A DNA stretch of 64,000 nt, taken from contig JAQJVL010002523.1 of assembly GCA_035578905.1 (NCBI GenBank), positions 1 to 64,000 on the forward strand, in the 5' to 3' direction. Below, piece by piece: positions 1-9,172 of this stretch. The translations under genes were made by a program, and so were the position numbers. Under the pieces are notes generated by a model, which was not told the origin of the DNA, did no database searches, and saw only the letters and a list, made by a program, of their open reading frames with translations. Position 1 is the first letter of the stretch. Every line of letters starts with the position of its first letter. This DNA is from Stictocephala bisonia. Lineage: Eukaryota; Arthropoda; Insecta; Hemiptera; Membracidae.

Positions 1-2020
1 CCCCCTTTTAACAAATGATGTTTCGCTTGTTTTCTGGTTGTGTACTGAAGTTTTTATAGTCCTTCCACTCTGCAAGGAAGAAAGTTAATGTCCTCCAATT
101 GAATCTTAGATGCCCTCAAACACTGCAAATTAAAAGTTTCTTGATAGACACTTGTACTCTGCTTAGAAGACATTTTTCCCGTTGCACTCTGCTCAAAATG
201 TTGCCTCTTCATGTTCTTTCTCTAAATAAACAGAAGACTTGATGGTGGGCCAACTCAGTCAGCGTAGAAGTCAGTTGGTTCCTTCTTTCTAACTTGGCAT
301 GGAAGAATCTTAAATATCCCTCAACGATCTCTTCTCAAAAGATTGTTTATGCATTTACAACTCACTATGCACAGGAGATGTTTGATGAACCTTGCACTCT
401 CTCTACTCAAATGACTATATGACCATCCCACTAACTATTCAGTAAACTGTTGGTGGTCCTCCGACTCATTCTACACAAGTTTGACAGCCCTTTGGTTCAT
501 TCTGCAAAGGAAATATTTAATGATTAATTCTCCTACTCTGCAAAGAAGATATTTAATACTCCTCTCTATCATATATATACCTGCTAATTCTGCAAGGAAG
601 AGGATAAATGGACCTCCCTTTTACTGAGCACAGAAGACCTTTGATGATTCTCACACTCACTCACTGCACCAAGGACCCCTAATAGAACAACCTTTTACTC
701 CACATAAAGGAAATTTGATGCCCTTGCACTTTCCCTTCGATAGAGACTCCATATAACCCTCTCACTAACTTAAAACAGTAGACCCTTGAAGGGCCTCGGG
801 TTAATTATCCACATAAGAAGTTTTATGATACTTTCCCTCCTTGCACAGAAGATGGCCACTCAATCTTTCACTTTACAAAAAAACAAAAATCAAAATGGCT
901 TACTCTCTCACTCAGCAAAGAGATACCTTCGATACCACTCAAATTCTTTCTACTAACATGGTTGGTCCTTAGATACAATCTGTCGAGAAGACACTTGATG
1001 GATCAACAACTGCACAGAAAACTCTTGCTGACTTTTTCTCTTCGTCAAAAATTCATGTTGAATTTCTTTCTAACCTCAGCACATAAAATTGGTTGATGCA
1101 CCTACCCACTCTCTGTGCCTAAATGACTGTCCATGACTACCAGCTAACTCATCACAGAAGATGATTAATAGCCTTCCAATCCACACTGCAAAGAAGACTT
1201 ATGATGCCTGTATTCTATCTCTGCACAAAAGATGTCAATGGCCCATCTAGCTACTCTAAAACAACCTATAGAAGATATCAGTACTACTCGCACTCACTCT
1301 AAAAAATGACTCTAATGACCATCCCTTTCACTCTGCTAAGGAAAAAATGGATGCCCTCTCTGCATCAAAGACCTCTAATGTATCTCCGACTCACAGCACC
1401 AAAGACATTAGGTGCACCTTGCTCAAATGGCTCCTAATGGTCCGTTGACTAATCAAACATAAAAATTAATGGATACTCTGCACTTAAAAACTTAATTTAC
1501 AATTGAACAATCACTTTTTATGGCTTTCCCAATCATACTTTACAGGAGATTATTGATGAACCTCCCAATTACTCTGCTCAAATGAATACATGGCTCACCC
1601 ACTGTTATGGTCTTCCGACTCATTCTGCACAGATGGTTGATGCCCCCCTCGGTTACTGGTTACTCTGCACAGAAGACAATTGATGGCCCCACAATCGTTC
1701 TCTTCCCAAAAGACCCTTTATGGTTCTCCCTCTCACTCTGCAGAGATGATGTTGTGCCCCATACTCTCTCTCTGCTCAAAGGACTATATGGTCCTCCCAC
1801 TGATTCTGAAGAAATAAAGTTTGATGGCTCGCTCACTCGTTCTGTACTGAAGACTTTAAAGTCCTTCCACTCTGCTGGATACTTGGTGAAAATTCTGCAA
1901 GAAAGAAATTTCATGGTCCTCCCATTGAATCTCCAGCAAATACATTTGATGCCCTCAAACTCTGTGCTAAAAACCTCTCGATAGACACCTTTGCACTCTA
2001 CTCAAATGCATTTTGGTGAA
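1..2020. repeat. Degenerate 36-bp tandem minisatellite
   Basis: The block is built from diverged units near 36 bp that I read as CTCTGCACAGAAGAC followed by NTTTGATGG and TCCTCCCACTCA. Clear units lie at about 1,660-1,870. Because 36 is a multiple of three, one plus-strand frame shows a 12-residue motif like SAQKTxDGPPTH, and a 125-aa open stretch at 1,607-1,984 results. Most units carry frameshifts and stops, so I do not call a gene. The segment 41-190 resembles 1,842-2,025, including shared phrases around TGTACTGAAG and ATAGACAC, so there is a higher-order repeat as well. Confidence 0.75.
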
Positions 2021-2499
2021 GACTTAAAAAAATTAAACAATTAGAAAAAAAATATAGCACGGTTTCAATACTTCACTTCAATACACTTGTAGTGTAAATA
2101 AATATATATGTCCCATTGCTGTGTGTTAGACAAAATGTACAAGTTCATGGCCAGTTCCTCGGCCTAGGCCTATACTTAAATTGATCAGCACAACTTTTGT
2201 TTTTCTCTGTTTTTCTTTTTCTTTTCTTTACACTTTTAACACTTCCCCCCTCCAGCTCAGCCGCCGGGAATAAAACGGAACGCACTGACCTGAGGACAAG
2301 AATCCTACCCAAAAATGTAGGTGGGGCAGCAAGGTTGCAACTGGGCTCTATACATGGTCCTCAGGCCAGGCTAGCAGTGTAGATGGTAGAACTTCGCGCG
2401 GACGACAGGCTGAGGGTAAAAACGTCCCACTCAAGGACCCTGGAGTTTATAAGCTTCTAGTCCGACATGATGTAGAGTTCAGTGGCTGGGGTAGACAGG
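2021..2499. other. Spacer with no recognised gene
   Basis: AT-rich sequence followed by a pyrimidine-rich run near 2,200-2,250. The short plus-strand ORF at 2,197-2,382 is low-complexity at its start and matches nothing I know. Part of this may be the 3' UTR of the minus-strand gene candidate at 2,500-2,921. Confidence 0.4.
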
Positions 2500-2921
2500 T
2501 CACCACGACAGACAGATGTCTAAATTATAAAACATCTTTAAAAATCTATTTACATCTGTCAATGTGTGCCCCGGGGGAGATAGTAATGGTCCCACCTAGA
2601 AAAGAAATATAATCTTACTACATCACACCTAATTTTTATAAACACTGAAATGGCACTACTGAAACTTATACATACATTGACGTTGATAGTCACCAGTTCC
2701 CCATTCTCATTCTCAAAGTGCTGTCTATTTCTCCACCATGGTTCGATAGGAGTCGGCTGAGTCTAAACAAACAACCTGTCTTAGTTAACTATATTTACTC
2801 TCAATAAAATTGTTTGCTTTTACATTGAAAATAAACTTACCAAATCCAACTCCTCATCAGAGTCCATTGGAAAAGCCGTAGACAACAGGCAGAGAAACAC
2901 ACCAACGCATAACAAACACAT
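2500..2921 (-). CDS. Candidate three-exon small secreted protein
   Basis: A spliced reading too short for simple ORF calling. Exon 1 is 2,921-2,841 (27 codons), exon 2 is 2,762-2,676 (29 codons) and exon 3 is 2,595-2,500 (31 codons plus TGA), giving about 87 residues. Donors are GTAAGT and GTATGT; acceptors are TTTGTTTAG and TTTCTTTTCTAG, and phase is kept across both introns. The first residues (MCLLCVGVFLCLLSTAFP) look like a signal peptide. They are followed by an acidic DSDEELD stretch and a basic/aromatic WWRNRQ stretch. I do not recognise the family. It could be a neuropeptide-like or other secreted peptide, or a chance run. It is the only non-transposon gene candidate here. Confidence 0.42.
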
Positions 2922-4024
2922 TGCTTAGTCGTCAACCGATAACAATATACGAAAGAGACAGTGCAGTATGCATTTACACTATCAGGAAGCAATCTGGAGG
3001 AACTTCTGATTGTGGTTTACGATAGCTACCGACGACCTCACCGGACTCTTAATTACAGTTAAAAATAGACGCTCGAGCTTGACCATTATCCCCTCTCTAT
3101 ACCAACTGTGCCTTACCAAGTACACGAGTCAATTTAAAGTGTTGACGAGATTTTGTCGGCTACGTGAAGGTTTCCCTTTAGAATTCGGTGTAGTATAGTG
3201 GAAGAACACCGTGCTAAATGTACCACCGTGGTTATTAGGTAATGTATGTGGCAAGGTCAGGTATTTTGAGCAAGTCGTAGGCAGTTACGAGACAGTTCAT
3301 TTTATGACGAGTTAGAATCCGTCATATTTCTACCTATGCACGAGAATCCAACATTACCTGAATTAATTACCAAATGACAAAACTGCGAAACAAATCTACT
3401 TAGCTGGTACTGGTATGGCTGTCAGTGTGATAAAATACAGCGAGAAGACTAGGCGTGGTAAAACGACACTCTGTCACTTCATTTTATCTTTTGGAATCTT
3501 TTTAATTTTTAGGAGATAGCGACTAGTGTGATTTTTCGGAAGGTCATCACTTTCTGTAGTGGTGGAGGGGCAGTAATACTTTTTATTAACTCAGTTGTTA
3601 GCGTCCAGCCACTTCCCTCTACCACCGCTCCTTTGTTTCCCGCATCCTGTTCCTTTCAATGTGCACACTTGTTCATTTCTTGTCCTCCCTCCAACATGGC
3701 TGCGACAATTATAATTAGCAGAAAACTCAGAAACAGAGAGGATTTCTTAAATTTTCACAGGGAAATTCGTACATTTACCTTCCAAAATAAAACAGTACAC
3801 ATGTACTGAACAAAAATCACTAAAACTGAAGAAGGTTCCGAGGAACATCTACTTTTAAACAATCTGTCCTTCTTTAATCAACGTGTTACAAACACTTGGA
3901 TATGGAGAGAGGGCAAGCATATCCATATCCAACTTATTATAAATCCCTACATAACACATGACTACCACAACATATCATGCCTTTATCAAAGTACCTAAAA
4001 TCCTCCTCCTCCTCTGCTACAAAC
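2922..4024. other. Spacer with no recognised gene
   Basis: I see no conserved protein, RNA gene or transposon end. The ORFs at 3,010-3,198 and 3,528-3,809 have no recognisable motif. The first few hundred bases could hold the promoter of the minus-strand gene candidate. Confidence 0.35.
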
Positions 4025-4040
4025 GGCCCTTTTCAGGGCC
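4025..4040 (+). other. Histone-type 3' stem-loop without a histone gene
   Basis: GGCCCTTTTCAGGGCC forms a perfect 6-bp stem with a 4-nt TTTC loop. This is the classic 3' processing stem-loop of metazoan replication-dependent histone mRNAs on the plus strand, preceded by ACAAAC and followed by CCCC. No histone C-terminus is readable in the bases just upstream. It may be a stray histone-repeat fragment carried by a mobile element, or a chance hairpin. Confidence 0.4.
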
Positions 4041-4087
4041 CCCATAAATATTTATATATATTGAACCTAGACGTTCAGTTTCTTCAA

Positions 4088-4487
4088 TTGACTCAATTTC
4101 CACACCACCCTGGAGGTACGAGCCTTGGCGCGTTAGGAGTATTTTAACGTGCCTCCTTCTCCAGTAGACCTATGCACGATTTAAGGACCTTAAAGGGTGG
4201 AAAGCATATACTCTGCTTCCCACCAAATCGGTGTACCTTTACAAAATGGTTTCTTTATACCTCTTAACTCACAAAACATTCTCCAAAAATATTGGTCTCC
4301 AATAAAATTGACTTTGTCATACGGAAGATATATCAGGATGTTATATTTTAGCTCTAATAGTAGCTTGCTGATGAGCATGTCCAGCAACTGGTTGTTGGAG
4401 GCAATGTTCAACACGCAGCAGCCACAGAGCAAGTGAGGAGGTTGACTCAATTTCCCCACCACCGATGAGGTACAAGTCATGGAGCGC
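4088..4487. repeat. Pair of about 45-bp direct repeats
   Basis: The sequence starting TTGACTCAATTTCC recurs at 4,088-4,132 and 4,442-4,487 with a few mismatches, extending through a CACCACC...GAGGTAC core. The 310 bases between hold overlapping ORFs on both strands (4,190-4,480) with no recognisable motif. This could be a small non-autonomous element or an old duplication. Confidence 0.5.
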
Positions 4488-4794
4488 TTTTTATTTTAGT
4501 GAGTGCCCAAATAGGCCTAGTCTCACTAGCCGCATTGTTTATTGTAACTTGCCCCATCCATCGCAAGTTACGGTGATAGCCACTCCATAACAAAATTGCT
4601 ACCTCCCAGTATAATTTTTTTGTATTTATTTTTTTATTCTTTTTTTGGATCCCTCTGAAAGTAAAGACGTCAATATAAGCCTTTCAATGTGACGTACAAA
4701 CTTACAAAGGGTTTTTTATTATATATATTTTTTTTTTATCTTTTTAGGTCCCACTGTAAGTCTAATCCTACAGCGGGCTTTACTGGCCCTGGAC
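4488..4794. other. AT-rich spacer
   Basis: Long T/A runs and no recognised gene. It lies just outside the last readable Maverick-type ORF and may hold the element's terminal region, but I could not identify a terminal inverted repeat. Confidence 0.3.
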
Positions 4795-4872
4795 TGGACT
4801 TACGGAGGTTAGGCCTGCCATATAGCCGGAAAACATTCCTGTCCTGGACTTACGGAGTTTAGGCCAGCCATA
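4795..4872. repeat. Two 28-bp repeats spaced 50 bp
   Basis: TGGACTTACGGAG followed by KTTAGGCCWGCCATA occurs at 4,795-4,822 and 4,845-4,872 with two mismatches. The second copy overlaps the last codons of the neighbouring minus-strand ORF, so that ORF probably loses its native C-terminus here. Confidence 0.55.
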
Positions 4873-5311
4873 GAACACCTATTAACACTGGGGTATCTAT
4901 TTTACATATACGTCTATAGTGTTTAATGAAAAACGCTCCACTTACGTTTTGATACAGTATAATATCATCCCAATCTACTTTGCCTGCAAAGTCATCAATA
5001 AACTGTTCTGACAAAGACTGGTATTTACTTACTATTAACCAACAATCAATATCAAAGTTAGGAGCCATTTCCCTCAGTATATCTTTGGGAAACTTTGTCC
5101 TTTTTAAAATCAAACCCCAGTTTACTCTGTGTTGGTAAATTCTCAACATATCTAGTGAAAAATCATAGTGAGCTGACAGTAGGTCCCATTTAACGTATCT
5201 GTCAAATTTCATAATCAAACTGTCGGTCATAACACCGACTGAAGCCTTCGGCTCCTTTGAGAGCATAGTCCATGTGTCCTCCATGGTGGTTAGAGACATA
5301 ATGTAAAACAT
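4859..5311 (-). CDS. Repeat protein of giant-virus type, Maverick-associated
   Basis: A 150-aa ORF made of loosely repeated units of about 18-20 residues: an F-x-x-KVDW-type step followed by a SEQFIDDF-type helix. KVDWDDIILYQ and LSEQFIDDFAGKVDW are the clearest. From general knowledge, similar repeats occur in proteins of giant viruses and relatives, probably as helical-repeat scaffolds; the function is unknown. The last residues coincide with a non-coding repeat at 4,845-4,872, so the C-terminus is probably replaced. It is on the same strand as the other Maverick ORFs and downstream of them. Confidence 0.5.
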   Translation of the reverse strand: MFYIMSLTTMEDTWTMLSKEPKASVGVMTDSLIMKFDRYVKWDLLSAHYDFSLDMLRIYQHRVNWGLILKRTKFPKDILREMAPNFDIDCWLIVSKYQSLSEQFIDDFAGKVDWDDIILYQNVSGAFFIKHYRRICKIDTPVLIGVLWLA

Positions 5312-5378
5312 ATTTAGAGGAAAGAACCCAATATGTTGTAATTGGTAATAGTACCTCTCTAGCTAGATTCTCAATATT

Positions 5379-5591
5379 CTAGCTATAAATATAAGAACGA
5401 CCCTTTTCTAAACAATATAGACCCAAACGGTCTATGTCCACGTACAGTGGTATTGAAATGGTATTGAAATTGCAGTAAGGAGACTTGAAAACAATCTGTG
5501 TTTGAAATTGTTCACCTACTATTGCCAATTCTTTAACTATAAAACGGTTATTATTGTCAGTAAAGGCTTGAAACTCAACTACCGCAGCCAT
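5379..5591 (-). CDS. Maverick-associated hypothetical ORF
   Basis: A 70-aa ORF starting MAAVVEFQAFTDNNNRFIVK. I recognise this opening as recurrent in insect genomic ORFs linked to Maverick-type elements; later residues include a KSPY step. Nuclease-like function has crossed my mind but no catalytic residues are visible, so I assign none. It overlaps the preceding ORF by 17 nt, as expected for densely packed virus-like genes, and probably continues past its present stop in an intact element. Confidence 0.45.
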   Translation of the reverse strand: MAAVVEFQAFTDNNNRFIVKELAIVGEQFQTQIVFKSPYCNFNTISIPLYVDIDRLGLYCLEKGRSYIYS

Positions 5592-6168
5592 TAATTCTAT
5601 TAATTTCGCAAATTAGTCTGTTAAAAATGTGTGGAGACGGACTTTGGAATCCCCCACAGAGATATTGTTTTATAAGGTCTTCCTTGTAAAACAACTCTCT
5701 CAACTCCAACTGTATTAACGGAAGGTTGGAGATAAACTGCGCCCACTCACCCCAGTTAAGTGTCAAGGTGCTACCTGGGAGGTTGGAAGAAGACTGAGCT
5801 TGCTTGCTCGCATTAAGTGTTAAAGTACTTCCCAGGAAAACATGTGGTGCCCCAAAGATTGATAACATTTTAACAACTTCTTTTTCGTTAATTTCCAAAT
5901 AAATCTTATCATTATCTTTGAGGGCTTTAGAAACGTTATTGAAATTTACACAAAACTGATTAAATACATCAAATGACCAGTAAACGTAGTCATGTCTTCC
6001 TTTGAAAGTGACTCAGAGACTGTAGTCTCGATTTTTAAAAATCCCAACGGTAACTGATTTGGAAAAGTTTTCATTTAGAAAGAAGAACCGTTTTAGAAAA
6101 ATACCATTTAACATGTCGATGGGCTCAAACAGTTTAGGTAGCGTGAGATACTCACCTGACGGCTCCAT
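5575..6168 (-). pseudogene. Maverick-associated ORF with an in-frame TGA
   Basis: The frame from an ATG at 6,168 continues to 5,575 (about 197 codons) with a single interruption, TGA at 6,013-6,015. The part after the stop is open as a 107-aa ORF (5,575-5,898). The N-terminal part (MEPSGEYLTLP) and a following KRFFFLN stretch resemble hypothetical ORFs I associate with insect Mavericks; I cannot name a function. The stop indicates decay or a sequencing error. Confidence 0.45.
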
Positions 6169-6225
6169 CCTCTCAACTGAATAAATTATTTTGTTGAATC
6201 ACTAATTATCCCCTCCCCCTTTTTT

Positions 6226-6564
6226 TTACATAATCGTTCTTACTGTGTTTGTTAAGTGATTGTACATTAAATGTGTATCGTTAATTACTAAACAGTAAGC
6301 TGTAGTCTTGTCCGGTACATTATTTTCAAATTCGACATGTACATCGACAGGTCCAGACTTGATTGAATCACTTGGAGCAGTCGATTGAACATTTTGATTT
6401 AAAAGTATCCAGGTCCATGATAGGTCAATTGGAAACACCGTAGTAGGAAGATTGAAACCTTGCGTACATTTCATAGAATAAACTCCAGTCACCTCGGATA
6501 TTGTCTTAAGGATAGTAACTTGAGTTGAGGTATAACTTGATATCCATAAAATCACAATGGTCAA
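6226..6564 (-). CDS. Maverick-associated ORF, possible capsid C-terminal fragment
   Basis: A 112-aa ORF. Its last part (VHVEFENNVPDKTTAYCLVI and then NDTHLMYNHLTNTVRTIM) is beta-rich and has the look of the end of a virion protein in insect Mavericks, possibly the major capsid protein. That is inference from pattern only. The 5' part of such a gene would lie across the Sola-like insertion, in 12,878-13,141. No GTAT-independent evidence of joining is visible. Confidence 0.35.
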   Translation of the reverse strand: MTIVILWISSYTSTQVTILKTISEVTGVYSMKCTQGFNLPTTVFPIDLSWTWILLNQNVQSTAPSDSIKSGPVDVHVEFENNVPDKTTAYCLVINDTHLMYNHLTNTVRTIM

Positions 6565-7052
6565 AACTTGACATGTTTATTTTTATGTTGTTTTTCCTAT
6601 CGGTTTGAAACGCGAGTATCACATAGCGGGGTTTCTCTATCTGAGATGATGTTTTTATAGTCCAGTTGTGTATGGGTCATTTTCAAATTAACATACAAAT
6701 AAGAATTTCTTGACAAAAAAAAGGTTTTATTCATGAAAAAAATCAAAAACCAGTTTAAATGTTTCTTTATACCTTCAGAGACATAACCAACATAGTGGCT
6801 GAGATCGTAGACTCATTTTCAAGGATTTATTGTATTTCGAATAATTTGCTCGTCCACAGAGTTGATATTTGAACCATATTCTCTCAATTTGTATAGCAAT
6901 TATATATCAAAAATAATAAAATGATGTAAAGTAAATGAAATAAAAACACTTTAATTTATAAAAGTTTATTTAATGGTCACAATATTAACATAGAAATATT
7001 TAAAAATTGAAAAAAAATTCATTGAAACTAACTCTAGCTTTAACTCTAGGCC

Positions 7053-7304
7053 CTAGTTGATTCGAAAGTCTTTTTTGTTGATTTCAAACAAGTACTGTCC
7101 TCGTTTATTAATAAGCTGAGGCTGAGGCACCAGAGAAACAATTTCATTTTTTTCAATGATAGAGATGGGCTCGTTAGAAAAAACAAAAATGTCTTTTGTT
7201 TCACTGCAGCGTGACATGAACTTTATTTCAAACAAGTCATCGCCAATGTCTTGCAGAACATTAGCGATATAGTGTTTGACAGACTTCGTCCCCTTAAGGG
7301 ACAC
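7053..7304 (-). CDS. C-terminal part of the Sola-like transposase-type protein
   Basis: An 83-aa ORF with KHYIANVLQDIGDDLFEIKF and a final RRGQ-like NKRGQYLFEINKKDF. I know this as the C-terminal barrel-like domain of the insect protein family represented by the 9,173-10,834 ORF. An acidic/Ser stretch readable at about 7,330-7,460 belongs to the same protein in another frame. The mariner at 7,468 separates it from the rest, so the gene is broken. A minus-strand AATAAA occurs near 6,965. Confidence 0.5.
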   Translation of the reverse strand: MSLKGTKSVKHYIANVLQDIGDDLFEIKFMSRCSETKDIFVFSNEPISIIEKNEIVSLVPQPQLINKRGQYLFEINKKDFRIN

Positions 7305-7467
7305 AATTATGAAGTCATTTACTGCTGGGATCTTCTGTCAATCCCTCTCTAAGACTGATCATCTGTAAGTAGATCCGGCTCTTCTTCAGAGTCTGTATAT
7401 ACCGTCTCTGACACTTTCAGCTTAGGTTTTGGTTGTGATGGTTTCCTTTCGTGTGCTAGAAATTATA

Positions 7468-8844
7468 CAGGGTGTTTCAAAAAGAATCATCCGATTTTGT
7501 AGGTTTATAATTTCAATACTAATAATAATATGGACATGAGGTTAATTTTATATTAAAGGATAACTAATAAAGTTTTTTTACATAGTTAAAATAAAGTTTT
7601 TTTTTTTACATACCATTTACAGGTGCTCAATATGGCCCCCTTGAGATGCACTGCATATGTCTATGCAATACTCAAATTCGTCCCACACCTTAACTAGCAT
7701 TTCTTGAGTGATAGATTCGATGGCTGCTCTAATGAGGTTCCTTAGTTCAACCAATGCTGTTGGAAGGGGAGGGATATAAACAATGTCTTTCATAAATCCC
7801 CACAAAAAGAAGTCGCAAACAGTAAGGTCCGGTGACCTTGGAGGCCAGTGATGTAACGCGGAATCGTTAGGTCCGGTACGACCGATCCATCTTTGAGGAA
7901 GCCTACCATTTAAAAACTCTCTCACATGAAGATTCCAGTGTGGTGGGGCACCGTCCTGCTGGTACACGAAGTCATTGGAATCTGTTTCTAACTGAGGGAA
8001 GAGATAGTTTTCTAACATATCGAGATATGTCAATCCCGTAACAGTGTTCTCTTGAAAGAAAAAGGGACCGTACACTTAATTCCGTGAGATTGCACAGAAA
8101 ACATTAAGTTTTGGGGAATCTCGCTCATGCCGTACGATGTGATGTGGTTGCTCGGTTCCCCATATTCTCACATTGTGACGGTTAACTTTTGCACTCAAAT
8201 GGAAAGTTGCCTCGTCACTAAACACCATGCGTGTTACCAAATCATCGTCAACTGCCATCTGGCTTAGGATAAACTCACAAAACTGAACACGTTGTTGTTT
8301 ATCACCTTCATGCAAAGTTTGTAGTAATTGAATCCTGTATGGTTTCAAATGTAAACGTCGGCGTAAAACACGCCATACTGATGTTGAAGGAATGTTAAGT
8401 TCCCTACCAGCACGGCGAGTGGATTTTTGCGGGCTACGGGCGAAACTGTCGCGGATGCGCTCCACGTCTTCATTGGACACACGTGGACGACCCGATGATT
8501 TTGCTTTACAGAGACAGCCTGTATCAGTAAATTGCTTATACCATCTTCTTATGCTCTGGGCTGTAGGAGGATCAGCACCATATGTGGTACGAAATTCACG
8601 TTGCACGGTAATCACAGACTCACATCTAGCAAACCGTATAACACAAAAAGCCTTCTGTTGTTTAGATGCCATTTTGTCAATAACTGAGCTGGGCGTTGAC
8701 AGAAGCGCGCTACTGCTACCTAGCGGAAAACACTCGAAACTTGAGAGCTTCCTCTTACTGACAGTACATTGTTCTATCAAATCGGACTTATAGATGAATA
8801 GCAATAAATTTTTAAAATCGGATGATTCTTTTTGAAACGCCCTG
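7468..8844 (-). mobile_element. Mariner element, DD41D group
   Basis: It begins CAGGGTGTTTCAAAAAGAAT and ends with the near-perfect complement (one mismatch in the first 20), flanked by the TA duplication typical of the family (7,466-7,467 and 8,845-8,846). Length is 1,377 bp. The transposase on the minus strand fills most of it. It lies inside the Sola-like element and is therefore younger than that insertion. Confidence 0.9.
7617..8672 (-). pseudogene. Mariner transposase with one nonsense codon
   Basis: The start is ATG 8,672-8,670 (MASKQQKAF); a longer upstream frame lacks family features. An N-terminal paired HTH region (CLCKAKSSGRPRVS) precedes the catalytic core: Asp in VFSDEATFH, Asp in YQQDGAPPHW, Asp in PPRSPDLTVCDFFLWG. 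Forty-one residues separate the last two, giving DD41D (rosa/visitor type). The only break is TAA at 8,076-8,078, in frame; otherwise about 350 codons are intact. It cuts and pastes DNA at TA sites in the nucleus. A single stop implies recent loss. Confidence 0.88.
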
Positions 8845-8846
8845 TA

Positions 8847-9172
8847 TTAAGAAAAATACTTGGATATAAACATAAAATCAACACTAATACAAAGTGCCTA
8901 TTTTTATAAATCAAGAATTTGTTAATCAATAGGTAATTAATTGTTGGTGGGATAAATCGTACATGATACATCGGAAAAAACACAAAAAACTACTGAAGCA
9001 ACGATAAATAATTCTAAGCATTAGCTACAGACAATAAATGTATGAATATAATTAATAAAATGAAAGTTATTAACCGATTCTTTTTAGAACTTTCAAGTTG
9101 GAAAGAAGGTTTAAATTAGGTTTTGTTCTAAAAAAAAACAAATAAGCAGCACTTTTGAAATGTTAAATGCGG
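8847..9172. other. Sola-like element interior, probably intron
   Basis: No ORF of interest. It lies between the mariner and the end of the large transposase-like ORF and most likely is intron or spacer of that gene. Confidence 0.35.

Noticed and set aside
1607..1984. 125-aa ORF in the minisatellite
   Set aside because: It arises from the 36-bp period avoiding stops; neighbouring units have stops in the same frame.
2197..2382. 61-aa plus-strand ORF with a hydrophobic start
   Set aside because: The hydrophobic start is a low-complexity T/C run; no acceptable continuation or known family.
4190..4480. Overlapping 96-aa (minus) and 79-aa (plus) ORFs
   Set aside because: No recognisable motif on either strand, and they lie between two direct repeats; not enough to call a gene.
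8392..8793. 133-aa plus-strand ORF
   Set aside because: Antisense shadow of the mariner transposase.
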